This document shows positions 1 to 9,773 of a DNA stretch of 64,000 nucleotides, piece by piece. The stretch is from Ghiorsea sp. (GTDB lineage: Bacteria; Pseudomonadota; Zetaproteobacteria; Mariprofundales; Mariprofundaceae). The notes beneath the pieces are model-generated. The model was not told where the DNA came from and searched no databases. It saw only the letters and a program-made list of their open reading frames with translations. Location: positions 83,404 to 147,403 of the forward strand of contig JAUZSH010000006.1 of the NCBI GenBank assembly GCA_030949605.1. The letters are read 5' to 3'. Position 1 is the first letter of the stretch; each line of letters begins with the position of its first letter. The position numbers and the translations under genes are program-made.

Positions 1-1
1 A

Positions 2-40
2 GAAAAGCTTATTGCTGATGAATTGGATATGATTTGTTAA
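2..40 (+). CDS. C-terminal tail of an unidentified gene (cut by window edge)
   Basis: Only 12 codons and a TAA stop are present (residues EKLIADELDMIC). The frame is open from the window edge and ends 25 bases before the hinT start, so it is probably the upstream partner of hinT. The fragment is too short to identify. Confidence 0.4.
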   Translation, partial: EKLIADELDMIC

Positions 41-65
41 GCTTTTGCCTTGTAGAGGTGTTGAT

Positions 66-395
66 ATGAGCGACTGTTTATTTTGTAAAATCATTGATGG
101 TGATATTCCTTCAAGTAAAGTGTATGAAGATGATGATGTATTTGCCTTTAATGATATTCACCCCAAAGCGCCGACACATATATTGGTGATTCCGAAAACA
201 CATATCCCTACCCTTGCTGATGTTCAAGACCCTGCCCTGCTTGGCACACTGATGGATAGAGTGAATCACATCGCCAATGATGTGTTAAATCTTGAAGCTG
301 GTTATCGCGTAGTCATCAATGTGCGTGAAGGCGGCGGACAAGAAGTTTTTCATTTGCATGCCCATATCTTGGGTGGCAAAAAGTTACCCTTCTAA
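66..395 (+). CDS. hinT: HIT-family purine nucleoside phosphoramidase (HinT-like)
   Basis: This is a 109-residue histidine-triad protein. Family members hydrolyse AMP-lysine and related phosphoramidates in the cytoplasm. An N-terminal CLFCKI segment is followed by the strands typical of HIT domains. The triad HLHAHIL lies near the C-terminus, with the central His as the expected nucleophile. The ATG at 66 is preferred over an upstream in-frame ATG at 45 because it has a GAGGTG-type ribosome binding site just ahead and matches the family's usual start. Length is normal for HinT. It heads a string of plus-strand housekeeping genes. Confidence 0.9.
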   Translation: MSDCLFCKIIDGDIPSSKVYEDDDVFAFNDIHPKAPTHILVIPKTHIPTLADVQDPALLGTLMDRVNHIANDVLNLEAGYRVVINVREGGGQEVFHLHAHILGGKKLPF

Positions 396-412
396 GGTTC
401 ATCACATCAACC

Positions 413-922
413 ATGGCAACCCACCGTAAAACACGCAAATCATCCGAACTCAAATCACTCAATATTAGCATGAATAAAATTATTGATAGTGAGCGAATGC
501 AACGCCTAACATCCATTGCAGTTCTACGCAGGCATTGGCATGATATTGTAGGCAGTATGATGGCGGAACGCTGTGAACCCATTGCCATTGAACCGCAAGT
601 TGATGGTTCGTTGGGTTTAATTATCGCAGTCAACCATTCGGTGATTGCCGACATGATTCGTTTGGAGTTTCATGAAAACATTCGTAAAGCCTGTTTTACA
701 CGCTGCAAACTGCAAGGTTTACGTAAGGTTTGGACACGAGTTCAAGCCAACGCGGGGATTCGTGAAGAAAAGAAAGTGCCTATCATCAACGCTATTCATT
801 GCCATGATTTGCGTTTACTTGCCCAAAGCATTCAAGGTGTGAAGGATAAGCCACTACGCAGAGGCATTTTTCGCGCTGCTGCGGCACAACTCAAGTTTAC
901 GCAAATAAAAAAGGATATTTAA
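413..922 (+). CDS. DUF721 / DciA-like protein (putative helicase-loading factor)
   Basis: The 169-residue protein has a DUF721-like core around residues 35-100: a W-x-x-IVG segment, then a strand-rich stretch (LIIAVNHSVIADMI) and a helical LEFHENI region. DciA proteins load the replicative helicase DnaB in bacteria that lack DnaC/DnaI loaders. The dnaB gene is in this window (49867-51258) and no dnaC is seen, which fits. The C-terminal ~60 residues are basic and not diagnostic. It starts 17 bases after hinT and ends 2 bases before the next gene, so it is likely cotranscribed. The family call is by eye; divergent members are easily missed or over-called. Confidence 0.55.
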   Translation: MATHRKTRKSSELKSLNISMNKIIDSERMQRLTSIAVLRRHWHDIVGSMMAERCEPIAIEPQVDGSLGLIIAVNHSVIADMIRLEFHENIRKACFTRCKLQGLRKVWTRVQANAGIREEKKVPIINAIHCHDLRLLAQSIQGVKDKPLRRGIFRAAAAQLKFTQIKKDI

Positions 923-924
923 TC

Positions 925-1809
925 ATGAAAAAAATCATTGTTTTTAGCTTGTTAGCTATATTTATCAGTGTTACAGGTCTAAGTAACACCGTTGAAGCCA
1001 AACGCTTTGGCGGCGGCACGAGCTTTGGTAAATCATCCAAAAACCAAAAGAACTTCTCTAAACCTGCGCCACAACAAGGCGCGAACACACCCAACGCAGC
1101 ACCTCAGCAAGGTGCGGCATCAGGATCACGAGCTGGCGGCATGATGGGCATGCTTGGTGGTTTAGCCATGGGTGGATTACTGGGCGCAATGTTCTTTGGT
1201 GGCGGTTTTGAAGGTATCAACTTTATGGATATTTTATTGTTTGGCGGCATTGCTTTTGCCATTTTTTGGTTTATGCGCCGCGCTGCTGCCTCACGCCGAG
1301 AAACCTATGCCCCTGCTGGGCATCCATCCCCTCACAATGAAAGCTTCGGGCATGATACGCAAGAGCAGTCACACACGGCATTGGCAGAAGGTGATGCAAG
1401 CGACACCTCAGCAAAACCACAGATTGATGAGGAACAATTTTTGCAAGCTGCCAAAGGTATTTTTGTGCGTATGCAAGCGGATTGGGATAGTAAAAATGAA
1501 GAAGATATTCGTTCATTCTGTACCCCTAGCGTGGCAGAACATGTGTTAGAGCAAATCAAGCAATTGGGTGATCAAGAAACACGCACCGAAATCGCTGTGG
1601 TTTATCCAGAGCTTTCAGGCAGTTGGATGGAGTCAGGCTTAGAAATGGCAGCCGTTCATTTTCAAGCAACATTAAATGAAAAAACATTGGATAATGGTGG
1701 GCAAGTGATTGCCAGTGAAAGCAATCATGTGAATGAAGTTTGGGTATTCCAACATGATCCCAACAGCGAAGACCCAACATGGTACCTCGCTGGCATTCAA
1801 CAAGTTTAA
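925..1809 (+). CDS. Tim44-domain membrane/exported protein
   Basis: A 294-residue protein with an N-terminal signal-like hydrophobic segment (residues ~4-24, ending at VEA-KRFGGG) and a Gly/Gln/Pro-rich low-complexity linker. A Gly/Met-rich hydrophobic stretch and a second hydrophobic segment (about residues 70-115) follow. The C-terminal domain from about residue 165 (EEQFLQAAKGIFVRMQADWDS) has the pattern of bacterial Tim44-like (Tim44/TIM-lipoprotein) domains. Its role is unknown; the family is linked to membrane attachment or protein handling. It follows the dciA-like gene by 2 bases. Confidence 0.7.
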   Translation: MKKIIVFSLLAIFISVTGLSNTVEAKRFGGGTSFGKSSKNQKNFSKPAPQQGANTPNAAPQQGAASGSRAGGMMGMLGGLAMGGLLGAMFFGGGFEGINFMDILLFGGIAFAIFWFMRRAAASRRETYAPAGHPSPHNESFGHDTQEQSHTALAEGDASDTSAKPQIDEEQFLQAAKGIFVRMQADWDSKNEEDIRSFCTPSVAEHVLEQIKQLGDQETRTEIAVVYPELSGSWMESGLEMAAVHFQATLNEKTLDNGGQVIASESNHVNEVWVFQHDPNSEDPTWYLAGIQQV

Positions 1810-1835
1810 TCTCTCAATAAAAGGAACAACGCAAC

Positions 1836-2147
1836 ATGAATATCGCAAAAATGATGCAGCAAGCCAAGAAAATGAAAGATGGCATGGCACAAATGCAAGA
1901 AGAACTCGCCAATATGGAAGTGGTCGGTGAATCAGCCAATGGTTTGGTCAAAGTCACTGTGTCGGGCAACCATCAAATCAAACGCATTGAAATTGATGAT
2001 AGTTTGATGGGTGATGACAAAACCATGCTTGAAGATTTGATGGTGATTGCAGTGAATGCAGGTATGCAACAAATCGAAGAAGCAAGCAAAGCCAAACAAA
2101 AAGATATGATGGGTGGTGTGTCATTACCACCAGGTTTTTCACTGTAA
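1836..2147 (+). CDS. ybaB: YbaB/EbfC nucleoid-associated protein
   Basis: The 103-residue protein shows the YbaB/EbfC pattern: an N-terminal helix of the MMQQAKKMKDGMAQMQEE type, a central strand region (GLVKVTVSGNHQIKRIEID) and a C-terminal helix ending in the MMGGVSLPPGF-type tail. These proteins form dimers that bind DNA with low specificity. The stop codon overlaps the recR start by one base (TAATG), the classical ybaB-recR arrangement, which implies translational coupling. An AAGGA site precedes the ATG. Confidence 0.93.
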   Translation: MNIAKMMQQAKKMKDGMAQMQEELANMEVVGESANGLVKVTVSGNHQIKRIEIDDSLMGDDKTMLEDLMVIAVNAGMQQIEEASKAKQKDMMGGVSLPPGFSL

Positions 2148-2770
2148 TGTATCATTTGACAGGTATGCCTGAGCCCTTGGCGCGACTGGTGGAGCAACTT
2201 AGTGCATTTCAGGGCATCGGTCCCAAAACTGCCATGCGCCTTGCTTTAAATATGCTTGAGCAGTCGGAAAATGAAGTCAAACAACTTGCTGATTCTTTGG
2301 AACATTTGCATGAACAGGTCAAATTTTGCAATACCTGCGGTGGTTTTGCTTCGACAAGCCACTGCACAGTATGTAATCAGGTCAAACGTCAACATGAGAT
2401 TGTGTGCGTGGTTGAGCAACCCGTGGATGTATTGATGCTTGAACGCGGTCATTTTCAAGGCAGTTACCATGTTTTACACGGCAGACTTAGCCCTGTCGAT
2501 GGGGTTGGACCTGAGAAATTATGGTTCAACAGCTTGGACAAGCGTATCGCCAATGGTCATATCAAAGAATTGATTTTAGCCACCAGTGCCACTGTGGATG
2601 GTGAAGCCACTGCCCACTTTATTTCACGCCGTTATGCCCACCACGGCATTCAAGTGTCGCGTATTGCACGCGGTGTACCCGAAGGTGGTGAGCTTGAATA
2701 TTTGGACGAATACACCTTATCCCGCGCATTGGATCAACGTGTACTTTGGGATCAAGAGCGCATAGCTTAA
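2147..2770 (+). CDS. recR: Recombination mediator RecR
   Basis: A 207-residue protein of standard RecR length. An N-terminal helix-hairpin-helix segment (FQGIGPKTAMRLAL) is followed by a four-cysteine zinc finger (CNTCGGF...CTVC) around residues 63-80. A Toprim domain follows, including VVEQPVDVLMLERG and GEATAHFISR. RecR works with RecF/RecO to load RecA at gapped DNA. It overlaps ybaB by one base and is followed 17 bases later by ilvE. Confidence 0.96.
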   Translation: MYHLTGMPEPLARLVEQLSAFQGIGPKTAMRLALNMLEQSENEVKQLADSLEHLHEQVKFCNTCGGFASTSHCTVCNQVKRQHEIVCVVEQPVDVLMLERGHFQGSYHVLHGRLSPVDGVGPEKLWFNSLDKRIANGHIKELILATSATVDGEATAHFISRRYAHHGIQVSRIARGVPEGGELEYLDEYTLSRALDQRVLWDQERIA

Positions 2771-2787
2771 AAAGGATTGAACACAAT

Positions 2788-3711
2788 ATGTTAAATTTTG
2801 CAGATAGAGATGGAAAAATTTGGTTTGATGGTAAAATGGTGGATTGGCGTGATGCTAAAATTCATGTGCTTACTCACACCTTGCATTATGGCATGGGTGT
2901 GTTTGAAGGTGTTCGCGCTTACCATGCCGAAGAAGGCGCAGCGATTTTCCGCCTACAAGAACACACCGACCGTTTGTTTAACTCGGCAAAAATCATGAAT
3001 ATGGATATGCCCTACTCCAAAGATGAGATAAACCAAGCCCAGTTGGATGCTGTGAAGGTCAACAACTTGGATTCAGCATACTTACGCCCTATGGCATTTT
3101 ATGGCTCAGAAGGCATGGGATTACGCGCTGATGGTTTGAAAACACATGTGATTGTTGCCGCTTGGAACTGGGGCGCATATTTGGGCAAAGATGCTTTAGA
3201 GCAAGGCATTCGCATTCGCACCTCTTCTTTCACCCGTCATCATCCCAATATCGCCATGTGCAAAGCCAAAGCCAATGGCAACTACATCAACTCCATGCTT
3301 GCTCTCTCGGATGCACTTCAAGATGGTTATGATGAAGCACTGTTGTTGGATGTGGATGGATTTGTGGCAGAAGGCAGCGGTGAAAACTTCTTCTTGGTCA
3401 AAAATGGTGTAATTTACACACCAGAACTCTCCAGCGCATTGGATGGCATCACCCGCCAAACTGTGATTCAACTCGCCGAAGAAGAAGGTTATAAAGTGGT
3501 TGAAAAACGCATCACCCGCGATGAAGTGTATATTGCTGATGAAGCCTTTTTTACAGGTACAGCCGCCGAAGTCACCCCTATTCGTGAATTAGATAGGCGT
3601 ACCATTGGCTGTGGTTCTCGTGGACCGATCACTACCGTTTTACAGAAGAAATACTTTGATGTGGTACATGGTAGAAGTGCTGCGCATAAAGACTGGTTAG
3701 CCACTGTTTAA
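2788..3711 (+). CDS. ilvE: Branched-chain amino acid aminotransferase
   Basis: The 307-residue fold-type IV PLP aminotransferase catalyses the last step of Val/Leu/Ile synthesis. IlvE signatures are present: HTLHYGMGVFEG near the N-terminus, the KANGNYINSMLA segment with the expected PLP-binding Lys, and EGSGENFFLVKNG further on. The start chosen at 2788 has an AAAGGA site ahead. The longer frame from 2746 overlaps recR and adds 14 unlikely residues. Length is normal. The next gene begins directly after the stop codon. Confidence 0.95.
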   Translation: MLNFADRDGKIWFDGKMVDWRDAKIHVLTHTLHYGMGVFEGVRAYHAEEGAAIFRLQEHTDRLFNSAKIMNMDMPYSKDEINQAQLDAVKVNNLDSAYLRPMAFYGSEGMGLRADGLKTHVIVAAWNWGAYLGKDALEQGIRIRTSSFTRHHPNIAMCKAKANGNYINSMLALSDALQDGYDEALLLDVDGFVAEGSGENFFLVKNGVIYTPELSSALDGITRQTVIQLAEEEGYKVVEKRITRDEVYIADEAFFTGTAAEVTPIRELDRRTIGCGSRGPITTVLQKKYFDVVHGRSAAHKDWLATV

Positions 3712-4080
3712 ATGAGTTCTGATCGCGTATTGGTGTATTCTACTGAAGATGGGATGGTCAACAAATCATCTCAGCCTTCATCCAAAAATAAACGCAGAAA
3801 TAAAAACAAAGCTGCACCATCACCCATCAAAAACCCTAACAAACAAGGGGTGCGTATTATGCGTGAAAGCAAAGGGCGTGGCGGAAAATCGGTATCGGTG
3901 ATCACAGGGCTAAACCTCAAAGCTGATGAGCTTAAAAAACTGGGCAAGGTCCTCAAAGCACAACTGGGTACAGGTGGCGCAATTAAACAAGGCAACATCG
4001 AAATCCAAGGCGACCACAGAGAAAAGTTGCTCGAACTTTTAGCCAAGCAAGACATCAAAGCCAAGATTGCAGGTGGTTAA
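3712..4080 (+). CDS. SUI1/eIF1-like translation factor (YciH family)
   Basis: A 122-residue protein. The first ~45 residues are basic and Ser/Lys/Asn-rich. The C-terminal ~75 residues form a SUI1 domain (GRGGKSVSVITGL...LGTGGAIKQGNIEIQGDHREKLLELL). Bacterial YciH proteins resemble eIF1; their role at the ribosome is not well settled. The ATG follows the ilvE stop with no gap and the TAA overlaps the holC start (TTAATGG), so all three genes look translationally coupled. Confidence 0.88.
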   Translation: MSSDRVLVYSTEDGMVNKSSQPSSKNKRRNKNKAAPSPIKNPNKQGVRIMRESKGRGGKSVSVITGLNLKADELKKLGKVLKAQLGTGGAIKQGNIEIQGDHREKLLELLAKQDIKAKIAGG

Positions 4081-4520
4081 TGGCAGCCGATACTCAAGTT
4101 CATTTTGAATTATTAACACATGCTGACCGCATCAAAGGCATTGCTCATCTTTTGTTTCGGCGCAACCGCTTAACACCCCATGTTTTAATTTTATGCCCTG
4201 ATATTGATACCATGCAGCAGCTTGATGACACCCTATGGACCATTCACCCCACTGCTTTTTTACCCCATGCTATTGCTTCAAACGATACTGAATACAATGC
4301 CAAACAACCCATTTTATTGGCAACAAACATCAATCGTGATAATCAAGCTACGGTTCTTATCAATGCGGGGCTTGAAGTACCACCCTCATTGGAAGGGTTT
4401 TCACATATTGTAGACTTTGTGGATGGGTGGGATGAAGGCTTAAAACAAGCTTCGCGTGAACGCTTCAAAACTTATCGCCAACTTTCTTTTGAACCCACCT
4501 ATATTTCATCGCAATCTTGA
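4080..4520 (+). CDS. holC: DNA polymerase III chi subunit
   Basis: A 146-residue protein with the HolC pattern: an N-terminal Arg-rich helix region, the segment VLILCPDIDTMQQLDDTLWT, FLPHAI, QPILLAT, and a C-terminal SRERFKTYRQL helix. Chi links the clamp loader to single-stranded-DNA-binding protein. Length and order of conserved blocks match the family, although the sequence is divergent. The start overlaps the preceding gene's stop by one base. It is the last gene of the plus-strand run; transposon-derived DNA follows. Confidence 0.8.
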   Translation: MAADTQVHFELLTHADRIKGIAHLLFRRNRLTPHVLILCPDIDTMQQLDDTLWTIHPTAFLPHAIASNDTEYNAKQPILLATNINRDNQATVLINAGLEVPPSLEGFSHIVDFVDGWDEGLKQASRERFKTYRQLSFEPTYISSQS

Positions 4521-4522
4521 CA

Positions 4523-4600
4523 TCCTCCCCGCCTAATGCCCGCAAAGGTCAGGATTTCTGGCTTCGCCAATTCATCACAGGACGGGGTTTTACGGTGCGG
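4523..4600. mobile_element. Possible IS200/IS605-type terminal remnant
   Basis: Directly after holC there is a TTGACATCCTCCCCGCCT stretch followed by complementary G-rich pieces (GGACGGGGTTTTACGG). This resembles the hairpin-forming ends of IS200/IS605 and tnpB elements. No transposase frame is present. The assignment rests on recognition of a common terminal motif only. Confidence 0.35.
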
Positions 4601-4623
4601 CTGATAATTTTCCAAGAGAGATA

Positions 4624-5095
4624 CTTACATTGAGCGGGTATCTCTTTTTAAAAAAATGATTTAAAATTGATGTCGGATGATGTTTGTTCTCATCATATTG
4701 AATAAAAATAGCCTTTTATGACCAATACCTTCGCCAAGATTCAGCGTGTTTCGCGCAAAGCAAGCGAGTAACCATAACATTCTAGAATATTGTGTTATAT
4801 TAAAAATAACATGCCCAAAAACCCGATGTTATTTTTAATATACGCTTTCTAAATCAATGTGTTACAAACACTAGGGTTTTTTACCAATGTATTCTCTAAA
4901 ACTGGCGAAGGTATTGATGACCGAATCATTTAGCCATTTAATGAAAATTACGGTATCGATTTTCAACTTTTTGCTTAAATTGGTTGTAAATTGAAATTCG
5001 TAGGATAATCAGAATCGTGATGTATATCCTTATCTCATTGATTTATAAGGATAAAATAACCAAGAAAACGATAAAACATACCCGCTCAATGTAAG
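4624..5095. repeat. Family-1 MITE-like element, copy 1, interrupted by a family-2 element
   Basis: The ends are perfect 18-base inverted repeats (CTTACATTGAGCGGGTAT and its complement). A 6-base direct repeat GAGATA flanks the element at 4618-4623 and 5096-5101, a clear target-site duplication. Total length is 472 bp. Removing the nested 194-bp element and its 5-base duplication leaves 273 bp, matching the other copies. No ORF of note lies within it. It has the size and shape of a non-autonomous DNA transposon (MITE). Confidence 0.85.
4723..4916. repeat. Family-2 194-bp MITE-like element, copy 1 (nested)
   Basis: Inverted termini CAATACCTTCGCCA / TGGCGAAGGTATTG bound exactly 194 bp. ATGAC is duplicated at 4718-4722 and 4917-4921 within a family-1 element. 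An uninterrupted family-1 copy at ~42250 shows ATGACCGAATC across the site, which confirms insertion. The interior contains a long inverted repeat (TATATTAAAAATAACAT / ATGTTATTTTTAATATA). Confidence 0.88.
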
Positions 5096-5172
5096 GAGAT
5101 ACTGATAAAAGGTGAGTATCGCGCAGAATATGTTTCCTGAATTCGTATCATCAAAAAAATTGAAATATAGCG

Positions 5173-5544
5173 TTAAATCAAACTTTTCGGCTTAACTTTA
5201 CTTTTTTCAGCATCCCACTCATCTTGAGTAAATATTTCTTTTTGAATCAATAAACGAATGAGCGCATCCCATTCCTGTTGGTTATTGGGTAAGGATTGAT
5301 TGGATATTTCTTTTTCATCAACTGCTGAGGAAGGCACCTCACCCGACATTTCTTTCATCAAAGCATCATCGACAATGCCCGTCGTTTTTAAACCTTTCTG
5401 CTTTTGATAACTTTTCACTGCATCCCGTGTATCTGTACCAAAGAGTGCTTTTTGATCATGAATTTCATAACCCATCCGCCTCAAGGCTTCTTGCAACTGA
5501 GTAATACTTTTGCCACGCATGAACACTTTCAAGGGTCTTGCCAT
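5173..5544 (-). CDS. Peptidoglycan-binding-like domain protein
   Basis: The 123-residue protein has, at about residues 10-65, the pattern of a PG_binding_1 domain: ITQLQEALRRMGY, then LFGTDTRDAVKSYQKQKGLKTTGIVDDAL. No signal peptide is visible, so the usual cell-wall role is uncertain. The C-terminal half is acidic and unrecognised (EWDALIRLLIQKEIFTQDEW). It lies downstream of purA on the same strand, 123 bases away, and upstream of the nested repeat elements. Confidence 0.65.
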   Translation of the reverse strand: MARPLKVFMRGKSITQLQEALRRMGYEIHDQKALFGTDTRDAVKSYQKQKGLKTTGIVDDALMKEMSGEVPSSAVDEKEISNQSLPNNQQEWDALIRLLIQKEIFTQDEWDAEKSKVKPKSLI

Positions 5545-5667
5545 GATGCTGTTGCTCCTCTGTTATCTCCTGCTCTATTGAAAACTTGATTCTATCAAGA
5601 CCTTCATTCAAAAGACCCTGATCAATGCTTATTGCTCACATTCATCCGAGCCTTTCAAACATGAAAC

Positions 5668-6967
<1,300 letters not shown>

Positions 6968-7029
6968 TTATCCCTATTTATTCCTTCAAACTGTGTTACT
7001 TAAAAACTAATTACTAAAATATATGAATC

Positions 7030-8001
7030 TCAATCAGCGTATGATGTGTTGTCTAACCATGCCCAAAGGTCAAAACTAAAACCTGTCGCTGGCATATCTC
7101 TGCCGTGTGCTGCCATCATTTGGTCATAACGACCACCATGCAATAATGCATGTGATGAATTGTTGGCAAAACCTGTGAACACCATGCCGCTATGATACAA
7201 AAAACGCGGTGTTACCGCGGCATCAATCACGATCCCCACTTCACCTGAGAGTTTATCATTCACTGTTTCAACCAAGTTTAAAAGCTCATCGGCTGCGGTA
7301 TTAAACTGGGCATTCATGTGTACTTTTTGCGCCTTTAACCAATCAGCACCGCCCTGCCCTGCTGCCAAAGCCATCAAAGCTTCCTTTGCCACATCAGACA
7401 ACGGTTCTGTCTTTAAATAATTCGCCATGTCTTCAGGCGAGTGACGCGCAATCAATTCGACCCATGTTTCTAAGGCTGCATCGCTGCCTTCAACCAAAGC
7501 TTGAATCAGACCCATATGCCCAACTTGCAAAATTGCGCCATCAAATCCTGCGGTAGCCATGGATAATGCTGCCAAGTGCATCACTTCTACATCACCTTCC
7601 ACACCTGCAAGACCCAAACATTCTACACCCGTTTGCCATTGCTGGCGTGAACCCGTACGCACATCAGGGCGCGCCAACATCACAGGTCCTGTATAGTGAA
7701 GTTTAAGTACAGGTTCATGGCTTAAACGCGTTGCCACAATGCGGGCAATTTGTGGGGTCATATCAGGGCGAATCGCCAACAACCCTGCATCGGCTGGGTC
7801 AGAAAAGACCACGGTTTGGTCGGCAAGGAAGCGACCTGAACCCGATGTTAAAGCCTCAGGACGTTCCACCAAGGGTGGAATCACTTCAGAGAAGCCAGCG
7901 GCTGTATAAATCTCAAACAAACGAAATTGTAACCGACGAAGTGCCATCGCACGTCCGCCAAAAGCGTCCTCAAGTCCTAGGATAGGTTTTATTACACTCA
8001 C
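7030..8001 (-). CDS. hisZ: ATP phosphoribosyltransferase regulatory subunit
   Basis: A 323-residue class II tRNA-synthetase-like protein lacking aminoacylation. The N-terminus (GLEDAFGGRAMALRRLQFRLFEIYTAAGFSEVIPPLVERPEAL) and the RPDMTPQIARI motif match HisZ. HisZ forms the hetero-octamer with short-form HisG that starts histidine synthesis. It is shorter than many homologues, which run to about 380-400 residues. The start is GTG within a GTGA overlap with the serA stop, so the genes are translationally coupled. purA follows downstream. Confidence 0.88.
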   Translation of the reverse strand: MSVIKPILGLEDAFGGRAMALRRLQFRLFEIYTAAGFSEVIPPLVERPEALTSGSGRFLADQTVVFSDPADAGLLAIRPDMTPQIARIVATRLSHEPVLKLHYTGPVMLARPDVRTGSRQQWQTGVECLGLAGVEGDVEVMHLAALSMATAGFDGAILQVGHMGLIQALVEGSDAALETWVELIARHSPEDMANYLKTEPLSDVAKEALMALAAGQGGADWLKAQKVHMNAQFNTAADELLNLVETVNDKLSGEVGIVIDAAVTPRFLYHSGMVFTGFANNSSHALLHGGRYDQMMAAHGRDMPATGFSFDLWAWLDNTSYAD

Positions 8002-9593
8002 AATGCCTCCAAGGCAACATAACGCACCATGGTTATGTTTTCTAAAACTTCTAATCTTTCAATCACATCTGCGGTTGGCTCAGAGTCGATAGATACCAAT
8101 GCCAACGCACCATCCATCGTCTCCCTGCGCCCCAAACGAAAATCACCAATATTAATATTGGCCGCCGCCAGTGTAGAGCCAATATCTGCAATCACACCAG
8201 GTTTGTCTTTATTTTCGATAAACAGCAATCTTCCTTGTGGTGTCATTTCCAACTCACACTTATCAATGCTTACCAAACGCGGATTGCTACCATCAAACAC
8301 CGTACCTGACACACAACGGTATCCTTCATCACCATAGACTTCCAAACGCATCAAGCTGGAAAAATGATCGGAGGTTTCACTCGCCACCTCTTCAAGCTCA
8401 ATTCCGCGCTCTTTAATCAACATTTGCACATTGACCGCATTCACTTCATCCATGCTATGCGATAACAAACCTTGTAAAATTGCATTCAAAATCGGTGGCC
8501 GATTCAACCTACTGACCTTCCCTTCAAAACGCACAATAATTTTATTGTAGCCTGGACGCATCACTTGTCCCATAAATTGCCCCAATGATGCTGCAAGCCC
8601 CATAAATGGTGCCAAAGCTTTAGCTTCTTCTTCAGACAATGATGGTACATTCACTGCATTATTGATGCTTCCTGTCAGCAAATAGTCTGACATTTGTTCA
8701 GCGACCTGCACCGCAACATTCTCTTGCGCTTCATCACTGCATGCCCCGATATGTGGGGTAAACGTCACGTTATCCAATTCAAACAAACGGTTTTCTTTGG
8801 CAGGCTCAGTTTCATACACATCCAAAGCCGCAGCCCTTAAATGCCCTGATTTACACACTTTATAAAGTGCGGCTTCATCCACAATGCCACCACGCGCACA
8901 GTTGACCAAAATGGAACCTTTCTTCATTTTTTTCAATACACTAAAATCAATCAAGTTCCGCGTTGCATCAATCAATGGCACATGAATGGTTAGAATATCC
9001 ACCAAAGCTGCAAGCTCTGCCACGGTAGTCACTTTGGTCACACCCATAGCAGCAGCGCGTTCATCAGAGATAAATGGGTCATACACAAAAACAGACATGT
9101 GCAAACCTTTTAGTCTGTCACACACAATCGCACCAATATTACCTGCACCAATTACGCCAGCTTTTTTACCTGTAAGCTCCATGCCCATAAATGCAGATTT
9201 TTCCCACTTTCCAGCGCGTGTTGAAGCTGTGGCTTGAGGGATTTGACGCGCTGCAGCCACAATATGTGCCACAGCGAGTTCCGCAGTCGTAATGGTATTG
9301 CCAAACGGCGTGTTCATCACAACCACACCTCGGCGAGAGCAAGCTTGCACATCAATGTTGTCCACACCAATACCAGCCCTACCAATCACTTTAACGTTTT
9401 TCGCAGCAGCCAATAAGTCAGCTTTAAGGGTGGTTGATGAGCGCACAGCAATACCATCATAATCACCAGCAATTTTGATTTGTTCGTCTACAGATAAACC
9501 TGGTTTATAATCGACTTCAATACCGTGAGAGCGAAACACCTCAATGGCGCGTTCGCTCATTTTATCAGCAATCCAAACTTTAGGACAAGACAT
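7998..9593 (-). CDS. serA: D-3-phosphoglycerate dehydrogenase
   Basis: The 531-residue long-form PGDH catalyses the first step of serine synthesis. The NAD-binding domain contains GVIGAGNIGAIVCDRLKGL. The catalytic region includes ARGGIVDEAALY and TPHIGACSDEAQENVA, with Arg, Glu and His in the usual order. It is followed by the intervening domain and a C-terminal ACT domain (NKDKPGVIADIGSTLAAANINIGDF). serC lies upstream on the same strand. An 18-codon ORF ends one base before the ATG (see separate entry). Confidence 0.96.
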   Translation of the reverse strand: MSCPKVWIADKMSERAIEVFRSHGIEVDYKPGLSVDEQIKIAGDYDGIAVRSSTTLKADLLAAAKNVKVIGRAGIGVDNIDVQACSRRGVVVMNTPFGNTITTAELAVAHIVAAARQIPQATASTRAGKWEKSAFMGMELTGKKAGVIGAGNIGAIVCDRLKGLHMSVFVYDPFISDERAAAMGVTKVTTVAELAALVDILTIHVPLIDATRNLIDFSVLKKMKKGSILVNCARGGIVDEAALYKVCKSGHLRAAALDVYETEPAKENRLFELDNVTFTPHIGACSDEAQENVAVQVAEQMSDYLLTGSINNAVNVPSLSEEEAKALAPFMGLAASLGQFMGQVMRPGYNKIIVRFEGKVSRLNRPPILNAILQGLLSHSMDEVNAVNVQMLIKERGIELEEVASETSDHFSSLMRLEVYGDEGYRCVSGTVFDGSNPRLVSIDKCELEMTPQGRLLFIENKDKPGVIADIGSTLAAANINIGDFRLGRRETMDGALALVSIDSEPTADVIERLEVLENITMVRYVALEAL

Positions 9594-9594
9594 T

Positions 9595-9651
9595 CTAATG
9601 GGCCTGAACAGGAATAGTCACTGGGCTAGGTGAAAGAGGGTACTGCTTCAT
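9595..9651 (-). CDS. Putative 18-codon upstream ORF abutting serA
   Basis: On the coding strand an ATG preceded by GGAG at good spacing opens MKQYPLSPSPVTIPVQAH and stops (TAG) one base before the serA ATG. serA itself has no clear ribosome binding site, so translation may be coupled through this ORF. A longer in-frame version from 9681 adds 10 residues. The PLSPSP stretch is Pro- and Ser-rich, but no attenuator-type hairpin was identified. Function is unknown and chance is possible. Confidence 0.3.
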   Translation of the reverse strand: MKQYPLSPSPVTIPVQAH

Positions 9652-9773
9652 CAGTGATACTCCGTGGCGATAGAAATACATGCTTGCAATCAGCAACGGA
9701 TTGCGGCGAGAGCCTATAAGCTTGGTTTCATAGGTCAATTGAAAATCAAAGCTTCATGCCCATACCCTCAAAT

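Noticed and set aside
4624..5095. Treating the 472-bp stretch as a single novel repeat
   Set aside because: Internal target duplications and the intact copy at 42157-42420 show that it is two elements, one inside the other.
9594..9773. A riboswitch or 6S-like RNA in the serC-serA gap
   Set aside because: No convincing conserved fold or terminator/antiterminator pair could be drawn; only the short ORF had supporting signals.
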